Origin: Bacteroidales bacterium
GTDB lineage: Bacteria; Bacteroidota; Bacteroidia; Bacteroidales; Tenuifilaceae
Length of the DNA stretch: 34,206 nucleotides
Direction of reading: 5' to 3'
NCBI GenBank assembly: GCA_017524185.1
Contig: JAFWUG010000081.1
Coordinates: 1 to 34,206 of the forward strand
Below are positions 7,637 to 18,590 of the stretch, piece by piece (within the stretch, counting starts at the first letter, position 1; each line of letters opens with the position of its first letter). The position numbers were made by a program, and so were the translations under genes. Under the pieces are notes generated by a model. That model did no database searches. It saw only the letters and a list, made by a program, of their open reading frames with translations, and had not been told where the DNA came from.

Positions 7637-8323
7637 TTATTGAAATAGTTTGCATTGCTGGATATTTTTGTTTTTCCAGTCTTTCGCTTTTTTTAGTTTA
7701 TTGGCAAAATAATCTATTTCTTCGGTTGAAGAGAACATAAGAGAGGCTCCTGAACAATATCTTGTTATACTAATTTCGTTCGAAGAAAAAGACAAACTCC
7801 ATCGACCCGACATAAGGTTGTAGGCTCTTCCTACTGAGTAACTATGTGAAACTACTTCTGTGCTGGTCATATAGTCTGTCTGTAGGAGTAGAAGACAGTT
7901 TCCGTCGGCAGTTGCTAAAAATTTACACTTTAAATCAACCCCATTTTCTTTATGCCATTTATCGTCCACAGTGAAATAAATTTCTCTATCAGAAAAACTC
8001 ACTTTAATATCTTTTGATAATAAAGTTATGTTGTTTTTTTTGGCTGTTTTGGAATACAATTCATATTTTAGTTTGGCTTGTTGTAGTGAGTTTATAAAGC
8101 CATCTATGTGTTTACCCCATATTTCCATCTGTACACGTTGATTTTTGTTAGGCGCGTCCATATCTATATAGAATATGTCTTTGCCATTGCAATCAATATC
8201 AGCATATATGCCGTATGCTCCATCTGTGCCTGAAAGTGAAAAGTCATCGATTAAACATATTTGGGCATTGGTGGTAATGCACATGCTTAATGCTAAGATG
8301 CTGAATATGAATAATGTTCTCAT
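7637..8323 (-). CDS. Secreted protein of unknown function
   Basis: 228 residues from the ATG at 8323. This start gives a signal peptide (MRTLFIFSILALSMCITTNAQ); an upstream in-frame start at 8461 would lie inside the barrel gene and add non-signal sequence. The mature protein mixes predicted strands and a charged C-terminal helix (EEIDYFANKLKKAKDWKNKN), with cysteines at CLIDD, DIDCNG, LKCKF, GNCLL, RYCSG and QQCKLF. I recognise no family. The gene is markedly more AT-rich than its neighbours. It lies 41 nt after the TonB-receptor-like gene and 36 nt before the second GLPGLI gene, so it should be co-transcribed and act in the periplasm or outer membrane with them. Confidence 0.8.
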   Translation of the reverse strand: MRTLFIFSILALSMCITTNAQICLIDDFSLSGTDGAYGIYADIDCNGKDIFYIDMDAPNKNQRVQMEIWGKHIDGFINSLQQAKLKYELYSKTAKKNNITLLSKDIKVSFSDREIYFTVDDKWHKENGVDLKCKFLATADGNCLLLLQTDYMTSTEVVSHSYSVGRAYNLMSGRWSLSFSSNEISITRYCSGASLMFSSTEEIDYFANKLKKAKDWKNKNIQQCKLFQ

Positions 8324-8364
8324 GTTTATTGGTTTTGTTGGAATTGCAAAGATAATGGTTTTTA

Positions 8365-11034
8365 CTAAAACTGCCATCCCAATGCCAGCATCAGATGCCC
8401 AGGTATGCGGCGATACACCGACGATGATTGCACCACCGAGTTCAGCGTTTCGCTCAGCCACTCGTAGTTGTTGATGTGCAGCAGGTTGTGGCCTATCAGT
8501 TTTAATTCTAATTTTTTGAATTTATAGCGCATGTTCAGGTCGGCATCGAACACCTCGCGCTCGTGCTGCGTGTCGGTGGTGCGGGCGTATTTGCCCGTGA
8601 TGGTGCATGCCCACGGACCTTTGCCCAATATTAGCTTAGCATGTCCGCCAATTTCTTGGCTGTTTGAGCGTGCCTGACCGTGGTCGAAATGCTGCACCGA
8701 CGGTGCATACTTGGCCTCCAGCTCAAAGTTTACAGGGTTTTGCCTAAATTTCGACATTGCTGTGAACGATGTGCTGAACCGTTGTATTTGCAGCTCGTCT
8801 TCTTCGCCCAAATGCACCAGATTGCTGGCCGCATCGGTGTATTGCGCGGCGAGTTTTAGGTCGAAATAGGGGATGTTTTTCGATACCGATAGCTGTGCCA
8901 TGGTGGTTGTTTGCCAGCCGCCGTCGCGTTCGTAGTTGTTTACCAACAGGCCGTTTGCATCGGTTACGGGCAGGGCCTGATTGTAGTCGTGCGAGTAGGC
9001 CACCACGCCGAACAGCATCAGGCCGTGGAATAGGCTGCTGAGCAGGTAGTGCGCTGCTATTTCCAACCGCTGCCCAAAGGGGTTGGTGAGCTGCGATGGC
9101 TGTTGCATGGTATTGTAGCCGCTTGCCCATGGGGTTTGCAGAAAATCTGACAAACCATTGGGCGACATGTTGTGCTTGGCTGTGAGGCTCAGCGAGTGGT
9201 TTTTGTCGAAACGCAGGCCGAGGTAGAGTTGCGGCTCGATGCAAACCATGCTGGTGTCAATCTGCGTGTAGGGTGTACGGGCTTTGTGAGCTGAGATGTG
9301 TGCGCCGCAGTTGAAACGGAACATGCCGTTGTTGCGCATCAGGCCCAGATAGCCCTGCAGGGCCGTGCGCGTAAGGCTTTCGCGGGCGGTGTCGGTAAGG
9401 CTGGGCGTTGCTATATCGTAGTGCTCAATACCGTAGCGGGCTTGCAGGTCGGCCTTGGCGTTTATGCCCGCTCCAATGGGGTAAATCATACCCAAATGTC
9501 CCTGCGCCTCGCTGCTGCGTTCGGCACGGTTGAGGGCGTACAGGGCGGTGTAGTCGCCGCTGCCAGCGGCGAAGGGCATGGGGAGTAGGGGAGTGTTGGT
9601 GCCCAAATTTTCGCGGGTTGCGCCCTGCGTAAACTTGGCAATGCCGCCCAGCGAGAGCAGGCCTTCGCCCACCTGTAGGCCGAGGTCGAGCGTTTGGTGG
9701 GCATCGAGGCCGGTGTTGTTGGTGTGGTCGAACGAGTGCATTCGCTCGTTGCCGTAAACATCGGTAAATGTGGCGTTGTAGGCCGATTTGCTAATGTCGA
9801 GCATGGTGTTGGCCTTGAGCGTGAAACGCTCCGATGGCCGCCAGCGCTGGTCGAGGTGCTGGCTGTATAGCACGTCGCTTTTTTGCTTTTCTGTTCGGCT
9901 GGTGTTGGTGAATGTGCTGTCGGGCAGCGTGTAGCGCTGCAGCTGCTCCTCGCCGCCATGCGATTTCGACCCATGCGCAATGATGTTGTAGCGCAGCTTA
10001 TATTTCTCTGTAGGCTCCCATGTGGCGTTCAGGTTGAGCATCTGCGCACGGCGGGCATACTCGTTGCTGGGCGGAAATAGCATTTGGTGCATGGCCGTTG
10101 AAAATTCCATGAACCCGCCGCCCGACGAGCCGCTCACCAAATTGGAGTAGCCCACTACATTGGCTATGTAGTCTTGCATCGACAGCGTGGTTTCGCCCGT
10201 GTTGTTGGCGTTGCCTAAGATGCTTACCGAGAATTTCGACATAAGCGCAAACACTGTAGCCTTGGCATGGTAGCGGTTATTGATTCCTCCGCCAGCCTCT
10301 ATGTTGCCGTTGAATGCGGCTTTGCGTCCCGATTTTATATTTAGGGCCAGTGTTTCTTTGTTTTTAAATTTATCTGTTACATCGCCCTCGTTGTAGTCGG
10401 TGAGCAACTCTATTGAATTTGCAAAATCTGCCGAAAGCGTATTGATTGCCGCACCCGACGATGCTTTTGATAGCACATCGCGGCCATCAATTAGCATTTT
10501 GTCTATCTTTTGGCCTTGATACGACACACGTCCGCCGCCATCGACCTCCATGCCTGGCATTTTGCTAATCAGTTCGCCCAAGTTTTGCTCGGTGCCAGAG
10601 GCGTAGTTTTGGGCGTTGAACACTATCGTGTCGCCGCGTTGCACCACATCGCGCCCACGCGCCCTGACGGCCACCTCCTCGATGCCTATGGTGCTGGTTG
10701 CCAGCGCGATGTTGAGCGGACTTTGCACGGTGGACATATCTATGCGCTGCGAGTGCTGCTCGTAGCCCACCGAACGCACCGTGAGCCAGCGTTGACGCGG
10801 GTTGGTTGGCACATCGCGCAGCGTGAACTGCCCGTTGGCGTTGGTTGTGGTGAATTTCATGCCCTGCCGCCCAAGGCTATCGGTCGATAGCACCACGGTG
10901 GCGAAAGGCACAGGCTCGCTGTTGGCCTCACTGCTAACGCGCCCCGTAAGGTTGATATTCTGTGCAGAAACGCAAAAAGGTGTAGCCATGCAGGCTGTGA
11001 AGCAGAGCATGGCTGTGAGGTGTGAGAACTTCAT
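8365..11034 (-). CDS. TonB-receptor-like outer-membrane beta-barrel protein with CarboxypepD_reg-like N-terminus
   Basis: 889 residues. A signal peptide (ending near FCVSAQ) is followed by a carboxypeptidase-regulatory-like beta-sandwich (about 28-115: NLTGRVSSEANSEPVPFATV ... GQFTLRDVP ... VRSVGYEQHS). A plug-like segment comes next (about 150-215: LGELISKMPGMEVDGGGRVS ... IDKMLIDGRDVLS), then a large barrel ending MLALGWQF with a terminal Phe. This matches the Bacteroidota group of TonB-dependent-receptor-like barrels; import of a small molecule or peptide is expected for the fold, but the ligand is unknown. No SusD partner is present, so it is not a typical glycan-uptake pair. It lies 25 nt after the first GLPGLI gene. 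The lack of an obvious TonB box leaves energy coupling uncertain. Confidence 0.87.
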   Translation of the reverse strand: MKFSHLTAMLCFTACMATPFCVSAQNINLTGRVSSEANSEPVPFATVVLSTDSLGRQGMKFTTTNANGQFTLRDVPTNPRQRWLTVRSVGYEQHSQRIDMSTVQSPLNIALATSTIGIEEVAVRARGRDVVQRGDTIVFNAQNYASGTEQNLGELISKMPGMEVDGGGRVSYQGQKIDKMLIDGRDVLSKASSGAAINTLSADFANSIELLTDYNEGDVTDKFKNKETLALNIKSGRKAAFNGNIEAGGGINNRYHAKATVFALMSKFSVSILGNANNTGETTLSMQDYIANVVGYSNLVSGSSGGGFMEFSTAMHQMLFPPSNEYARRAQMLNLNATWEPTEKYKLRYNIIAHGSKSHGGEEQLQRYTLPDSTFTNTSRTEKQKSDVLYSQHLDQRWRPSERFTLKANTMLDISKSAYNATFTDVYGNERMHSFDHTNNTGLDAHQTLDLGLQVGEGLLSLGGIAKFTQGATRENLGTNTPLLPMPFAAGSGDYTALYALNRAERSSEAQGHLGMIYPIGAGINAKADLQARYGIEHYDIATPSLTDTARESLTRTALQGYLGLMRNNGMFRFNCGAHISAHKARTPYTQIDTSMVCIEPQLYLGLRFDKNHSLSLTAKHNMSPNGLSDFLQTPWASGYNTMQQPSQLTNPFGQRLEIAAHYLLSSLFHGLMLFGVVAYSHDYNQALPVTDANGLLVNNYERDGGWQTTTMAQLSVSKNIPYFDLKLAAQYTDAASNLVHLGEEDELQIQRFSTSFTAMSKFRQNPVNFELEAKYAPSVQHFDHGQARSNSQEIGGHAKLILGKGPWACTITGKYARTTDTQHEREVFDADLNMRYKFKKLELKLIGHNLLHINNYEWLSETLNSVVQSSSVYRRIPGHLMLALGWQF

Positions 11035-11059
11035 TGTGTTGCTAGATGGTGTTTCCTTT

Positions 11060-11776
11060 TTACATTGTGATTACCTTAACTTGGGGCTTTCCTTTTCCTG
11101 GACCATTAGAATCTACGCCAAATTCTTTCAGTTTTTTCTTTTGAATTTTTGCATACTCTTTGCGAGTGATTGCTTTGCTTTTGTCCAAATTTAATACAAT
11201 ATCAATGTTGTTGTTTTCTGTGCTTATGCTTATTGCGGTATATGAATCGGTGTTTGTTTGTAGTTCTAAAATCAGTCCTGGAAGGCCAAATGTGCCACTT
11301 GGTCCAAATGGTATTGGTATTTCTGAACAAAACCATGCCACTGTATCGCCATAGGTTGCTTTATTGCACTTGTAGCCAAGTATTTCTTTTGTTTCTTCTG
11401 TAACATTCCATTCTATAGCATTCAAATTTTCTTTTACTAAAAACGGTTTATCAATAATATTTTTTACAGAGTATTTTTCACTTGTATTTAAATTTATGTA
11501 TACGCTACCATTTCCGTCAATTTTAAATTTTTCATCAGATATACCGTTTGTTGTAAAGCCGTATATACCATTGTTTGTTAGTAAGTTGAAAATGGCTTGT
11601 TGTTTTTGCATTTCCTCGATGATAAAATCGCGGGTAGCAATGTCCGTCATATTTTTTATGTTTTCAGGAATCGCAATAGTTTGTTTATATTGCACATGTA
11701 TTACCTGAGCATTCAGACTTGTAGCATTACAAATGCTTGCAGAGATAAGCAGAAAAGAAAATAATAGTTTCTTCAT
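11060..11776 (-). CDS. GLPGLI family exported protein, first copy
   Basis: 238 residues from the ATG at 11776, chosen because it begins a clear signal peptide (MKKLLFSFLLISASICNATS); an in-frame ATG at 11824 would put 16 polar residues in front of the signal and start within the leader hairpin and promoter zone. Conserved blocks are YGDTVAWFCSEIPIPFGPSG (142-161) and GLPGLIL (164-170), matching the copy at 6887-7600. The C-terminus ends in a short basic tail (GPGKGKPQVKVITM). The gene is strikingly AT-rich. It heads the four-gene operon and has its own promoter and leader hairpin. The function of the family is unknown; location in the periplasm or outer membrane is inferred from the signal. 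Confidence 0.88.
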   Translation of the reverse strand: MKKLLFSFLLISASICNATSLNAQVIHVQYKQTIAIPENIKNMTDIATRDFIIEEMQKQQAIFNLLTNNGIYGFTTNGISDEKFKIDGNGSVYINLNTSEKYSVKNIIDKPFLVKENLNAIEWNVTEETKEILGYKCNKATYGDTVAWFCSEIPIPFGPSGTFGLPGLILELQTNTDSYTAISISTENNNIDIVLNLDKSKAITRKEYAKIQKKKLKEFGVDSNGPGKGKPQVKVITM

Positions 11777-11809
11777 ACTAATGTGGTTAGGTTTTGGGTT
11801 ATACAATAT

Positions 11810-11827
11810 GAGATGAGTTTTCATCTC
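11810..11827 (-). promoter_or_regulatory. Leader hairpin at the predicted 5' end of the GLPGLI operon mRNA
   Basis: GAGATGA (11810-11816) and TCATCTC (11821-11827) form a perfect 7-bp stem with a 4-nt loop. From the promoter position, transcription should start at about 11827, so the hairpin would sit at the very 5' end of the mRNA. It could stabilise the transcript or be an operator at +1. Confidence 0.5.
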
Positions 11828-11832
11828 GGCGA

Positions 11833-11863
11833 CAAAGTTAGCACATTTGTTTTAGCCTACCAA
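11833..11863 (-). promoter_or_regulatory. Promoter of the GLPGLI operon
   Basis: On the minus strand, TTG (11863-11861) is followed after exactly 20 nt by TAACTTTG (11840-11833), a full match to the Bacteroidota promoter pattern. An A tract (11893-11879) lies upstream of the -33 element. Confidence 0.75.
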
Positions 11864-11878
11864 CTATTTTTGCAGTTA

Positions 11879-11893
11879 TTTTTTTTTTTTTTT
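11879..11893. repeat. Homopolymer of 15 T (A tract on the minus strand)
   Basis: An uninterrupted run of 15 T. On the minus strand it is an A tract ending 15 bp upstream of the -33 element of the GLPGLI operon promoter, where an UP-like element would be. Such runs are prone to length change. Confidence 0.9.
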
Positions 11894-11920
11894 GCATAAC
11901 TCGCTGATTATTAGTATATT

Positions 11921-11960
11921 AAAAACGCGCAGCGGGACAAATCCCAAACTGCGCGTTTTT
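11921..11960 (-). terminator. Terminator after pyrG
   Basis: AAAAACGCGCAG (11921-11932) pairs over 12 bp with CTGCGCGTTTTT (11949-11960); an inner GGGA/TCCC pairing gives a nested stem. It lies 20 nt past the pyrG stop and separates pyrG from the GLPGLI operon on the same strand. Confidence 0.88.
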
Positions 11961-11980
11961 GTTGGCTTGTAGGCTATCGG

Positions 11981-15534
<3,554 letters not shown>

Positions 15535-15592
15535 GGTAGTTGGGTATTAAGGGTTCGGTTTGGCGGGTGGTTTAGACCCGCAAAAAATCCCA

Positions 15593-15623
15593 CGAAAGTA
15601 GTTATTTTCTGCTTTATGCTCAA
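15593..15623 (-). promoter_or_regulatory. Promoter of the DUF349-pyrG operon
   Basis: On the minus strand, TTG within a TTTTTG run (15623-15621) is followed after 20 nt by TACTTTCG (15600-15593), one mismatch from TAnnTTTG. Transcription would start near 15587, about 53 nt before the start codon. Confidence 0.55.
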
Positions 15624-15636
15624 AAATTGAGAGCAT
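15616..15636. promoter_or_regulatory. Inverted repeat over the -33 element of the DUF349-pyrG promoter
   Basis: ATGCTC (15616-15621) and GAGCAT (15631-15636) form a 6-bp dyad with a 9-nt spacer; the alternative pairing CTCAA/TTGAG lies inside it. It covers the -33 element and faces the divergent DUF4465 gene, so a regulator bound here could affect both. The role is inference. Confidence 0.35.
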
Positions 15637-15752
15637 ATTTTTTGCTCTTATCCAATGTTTTGGGTGTTTTGCTACGATTGTTTGCTGGGGGTGAATTTTT
15701 GAACCTTGCCATTTTTTTGCCGTATAAAAATGTGAGTTTAACATCCAGTTTT

Positions 15753-16502
15753 ATGAAAAAGTTTTTGGGTATATCGTTGTTGGGCCTTGTGCTTTTGTCG
15801 TGCTCTAAGGATCAGATTCTTGAGGAATTGGGTGTAGTGCCTTATACCATTACATTTGAGGACGTTGCCTTGGAGAGTTCGGGTTTTATGGAGTATAAAT
15901 ATGCCGAGCACGGTGTGGGTTTTGAGGGTGGAACCTACGAGTTTGCTCCCAACGATATAGAATATTATGGTTTTGCCATATCGTGTTTAGACGTTTCGGC
16001 TGTGAGTGGAACTTATAATCCCTACATCGTGTCGGCGGCATCGGGAGCAGAGGGAAGTTCGAATTTTGCTGTGTTTCACGACCCATTCGACTTGTTTAAT
16101 CCCTATTTGGGCGTACAATTGGCTCCAGGCGTGGAGCATCAGGTTGTGTCGGCATTTTTTTGCCTTACCCATGTAACGCTTCAGGCAATAGAGGATGGTG
16201 TTGATATTCACGGAAATGCAAGTGCGTTTGGCGTTGGAGATCATTTTGACGTTACAGCCATTGGTTTTGACCGACACGGATACGAAACCGCCAGGGTAAC
16301 AATTAGTTTGGCCGATTTCAGGAGATCGCCGCCCGCGCTATGCCTCGATTGGAGGCTGGTTGACCTCCGCTCTTTGGGATTGGTGAACCGAATTGAGTTC
16401 ATTGTAAGTTCCACTGATTGCAATTCATATACTGGTGAATCTTATACGCCCGCATATTTCGCCATCGATAATCTAAAGTTCGAGCGCAAGCGTGGAGTTT
16501 AG
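15753..16502 (+). CDS. DUF4465 lipoprotein
   Basis: 249 residues from the ATG at 15753; this start begins a lipoprotein signal (MKKFLGISLLGLVLLSCSKD) with lipobox LLSC, while the longer in-frame start at 15627 would place 42 unrelated residues before it. The DUF4465 pattern is visible in order: YYGFAIS, GSSNFAVFHDPF, a short THVTLQAI strand, GDHFDVTAIGFDRHGYET, VTISLADFRR, WRLVDLRSLG, RIEFIVSSTD and TPAYFAIDNLKFE. The family is a beta-sandwich of unknown role found in Bacteroidota envelope proteins, possibly carbohydrate or ligand binding. It stands alone, divergent from the DUF349-pyrG operon. No clear consensus promoter was found; TACGATTG near 15673 is one mismatch away. Confidence 0.88.
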   Translation: MKKFLGISLLGLVLLSCSKDQILEELGVVPYTITFEDVALESSGFMEYKYAEHGVGFEGGTYEFAPNDIEYYGFAISCLDVSAVSGTYNPYIVSAASGAEGSSNFAVFHDPFDLFNPYLGVQLAPGVEHQVVSAFFCLTHVTLQAIEDGVDIHGNASAFGVGDHFDVTAIGFDRHGYETARVTISLADFRRSPPALCLDWRLVDLRSLGLVNRIEFIVSSTDCNSYTGESYTPAYFAIDNLKFERKRGV

Positions 16503-16580
16503 GGCTGTTTTTGGTTTTGGTTTAGCAGTTTGATATGCAGCGGGTTGTGTTTGTGCTGAAAAATAAGAACACTACTGGTA

Positions 16581-16608
16581 TTGCCTGTGCTAAAATTTGC
16601 TACCTTTG
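16581..16608 (+). promoter_or_regulatory. Putative yidC promoter
   Basis: TACCTTTG (16601-16608) is a perfect TAnnTTTG box. The nearest TTG (16581-16583) is 17 nt upstream, slightly close for the consensus. The leader to the yidC ATG would be about 60 nt. Confidence 0.55.
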
Positions 16609-16624
16609 TGCGCAAATAGCAGAG

Positions 16625-16643
16625 GCCGCGTAAGCCCTGCGGC
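16625..16643 (+). promoter_or_regulatory. Small GC-rich hairpin in the yidC leader
   Basis: GCCGC (16625-16629) pairs with GCGGC (16639-16643) around a 9-nt loop, 30 nt before the yidC start. It resembles no riboswitch class I know and could be a chance structure. Confidence 0.3.
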
Positions 16644-16673
16644 GTACACCAAATAAGCATAAGCAACACACGT

Positions 16674-18557
16674 ATGGACAAGAATACCGTTATAGGTTTA
16701 GGCCTTATATTTTTGATAATGATAGGCTTCGGCTATCTCACCGCTCCCTCGAAGGAGGAGCGCATGGCCGCCGCCCGCATGGCCGACTCGCTGCGACAGG
16801 TGCAGGCCGAGCAGCAGCTTATGCGCGAACAGGCCGAGGCTGCCCGTTTAGCTGGTCAAACGCCCACAGTCGCCGACACCCTTGTGCTTCGCGCACAGAT
16901 GGGGGCATTCGCCCATGCTGCTGTGGGGCGCGAGCAACTGTTTGTGATGGAGAACGACCTTATGCGCGTGAGCCTTACCACCCTTGGCGGACGCATTAGC
17001 GCGGTTGAACTAAAGGGATACACCACATATAGCGGCGACCCGCTTGTTCTGTTCGATGGCAGCAGCAACGCTTTTGGACTACAGTTCTGGGGCAACAACA
17101 ATAACATCGAAACCAATCGCCTATACTTCGCGCCTAGCGTATCCGACACCCTATTGCGGGCTAACGACGGTGAGCAGCAGCTCACCATGCGCCTACAGGT
17201 GGCCGAGGGGTCGTATATCGACTACACCTACACCATGCGTCCGGGCAGCTATTTGCTCGACTTCGACATCCATTTCCATGGCATGGACAACCGTATAGCC
17301 ACGCGGGGCGGCATGATTGACCTCAACTGGCTGATGCACAGCCCACAGCAGGAGAAGGGGCTCACCAACGAGAAGCAATACACCACCATTGGCTATATGT
17401 TCCACGATGGCGACTACGAGGAAATGAACGCCCGTAAGGACGGTGAGCAGCGCACCGAGCTCACCACCAAGCTCAAATGGGTGGACTTCAAGCAGCAATT
17501 CTTCTCCAGCATACTGGTGGCCAAGGACCACATGCTCAGCACCGACCTGCGCATGGACGACGATAGGCAGGAGGGCTATGTGCGTACTTTTGCGGCGCAT
17601 ATCGGTCTGCCCTTCGAGAATCGGCCCGACGAGACCATCGGCCTGGGCTTCTACTTCGGCCCCAACCACTTCAAAACCATGGACGACTACGAGCAGGGCT
17701 TCGAGAAGGTGATTCCGCTGGGGCGCAACATCGTGCGTTGGATTAACAAATACGTGGTTATCAACGTTTTCAACTGGCTCAATAGGTTCATCAGCAACTA
17801 TGGCCTTATCATTCTGATACTCACCATATTGCTAAAAATTGTTCTGTTCCCCATTACCTATAAGTCGTATACCAGTTCGGCCAAGATGCGCGTGCTAAAG
17901 CCTCAGATTGAGGAGATTAATGCCAAGTATCCCAAGCAAGAGGACGCCATGAAAAAGCAGCAGGCCACCATGGCTCTCTACAAAAAGGTGGGCGTTAGCC
18001 CTTTAGGCGGATGCTTGCCTATGCTCATCCAGTTCCCCATACTGATAGCCATGTACCGTTTCTTCCCCGCCTCGGTGGAGCTACGCCAGCAGGGATTTCT
18101 CTGGGCCGATGACCTATCGTCGTATGACTCAATCCTCAGCCTTCCTTTTAGCATACCCTGGTATGGCGACCACGTGAGCCTCTTCGCCCTGCTGATGGCC
18201 GTTACGCTGTTTGTGCAGAGCAAGATGAACATGGATCAAATGGGCTCGTCGAACCAGCAAATGCCCGGCATGAAGTTTATGATGACTTGGATGATGCCCA
18301 TCATGCTTCTCTTCATGTTCAACAGTTTCTCGGCGGGTCTCAACTACTACTACTTCCTGGCCAACATCATCACCCTGATACAGACCTTCGCCATCAGGCA
18401 GATGATCGACGACGAAAAGGTGCTGGCCAAGCTTCATGCCCATGCACAAAAGGCCACGCCAGCCACCAAGAGCAAGTGGCAGCTCAAACTCGAGGAGATG
18501 CAGCGTCGCCAGCAGGAGATGCAGCGTCAGCGCATAAACTCCAACAAGAAAAAATAA
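16674..18557 (+). CDS. yidC: Membrane protein insertase YidC
   Basis: 627 residues, normal for Bacteroidota YidC. It inserts and folds inner-membrane proteins, alone or with SecYEG. An N-terminal TM (about 6-23: VIGLGLIFLIMIGFGYLTAP) is followed by a charged linker and a large periplasmic beta domain (about 60-350). The conserved insertase core follows: FISNYGLIILILTILLKIVL (about 370-390), FPITYKSYTSSAKMRVLKPQ, the amphipathic hairpin EINAKYPKQEDAMKKQQATM, and further TMs including SPLGGCLPMLIQFPILIAMY and LNYYYFLANIITLIQTFAIR. The C-terminal tail is strongly basic and Gln-rich (QRQRINSNKKK), as expected for ribosome contact. The carboxyltransferase gene begins 33 nt downstream and is probably co-transcribed. 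Confidence 0.97.
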   Translation: MDKNTVIGLGLIFLIMIGFGYLTAPSKEERMAAARMADSLRQVQAEQQLMREQAEAARLAGQTPTVADTLVLRAQMGAFAHAAVGREQLFVMENDLMRVSLTTLGGRISAVELKGYTTYSGDPLVLFDGSSNAFGLQFWGNNNNIETNRLYFAPSVSDTLLRANDGEQQLTMRLQVAEGSYIDYTYTMRPGSYLLDFDIHFHGMDNRIATRGGMIDLNWLMHSPQQEKGLTNEKQYTTIGYMFHDGDYEEMNARKDGEQRTELTTKLKWVDFKQQFFSSILVAKDHMLSTDLRMDDDRQEGYVRTFAAHIGLPFENRPDETIGLGFYFGPNHFKTMDDYEQGFEKVIPLGRNIVRWINKYVVINVFNWLNRFISNYGLIILILTILLKIVLFPITYKSYTSSAKMRVLKPQIEEINAKYPKQEDAMKKQQATMALYKKVGVSPLGGCLPMLIQFPILIAMYRFFPASVELRQQGFLWADDLSSYDSILSLPFSIPWYGDHVSLFALLMAVTLFVQSKMNMDQMGSSNQQMPGMKFMMTWMMPIMLLFMFNSFSAGLNYYYFLANIITLIQTFAIRQMIDDEKVLAKLHAHAQKATPATKSKWQLKLEEMQRRQQEMQRQRINSNKKK

Positions 18558-18590
18558 CAACGGATAAACCCGTTATAAGCCTATACTACA

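Noticed and set aside
6795..7643. 282-residue plus-strand ORF opposite the second GLPGLI gene
   Set aside because: It is antisense to a gene with a clear family motif and signal peptide; its product has no recognisable domain.
16609..16673. Riboswitch in the yidC leader
   Set aside because: Only a single 5-bp hairpin is present, with none of the conserved cores of known classes.
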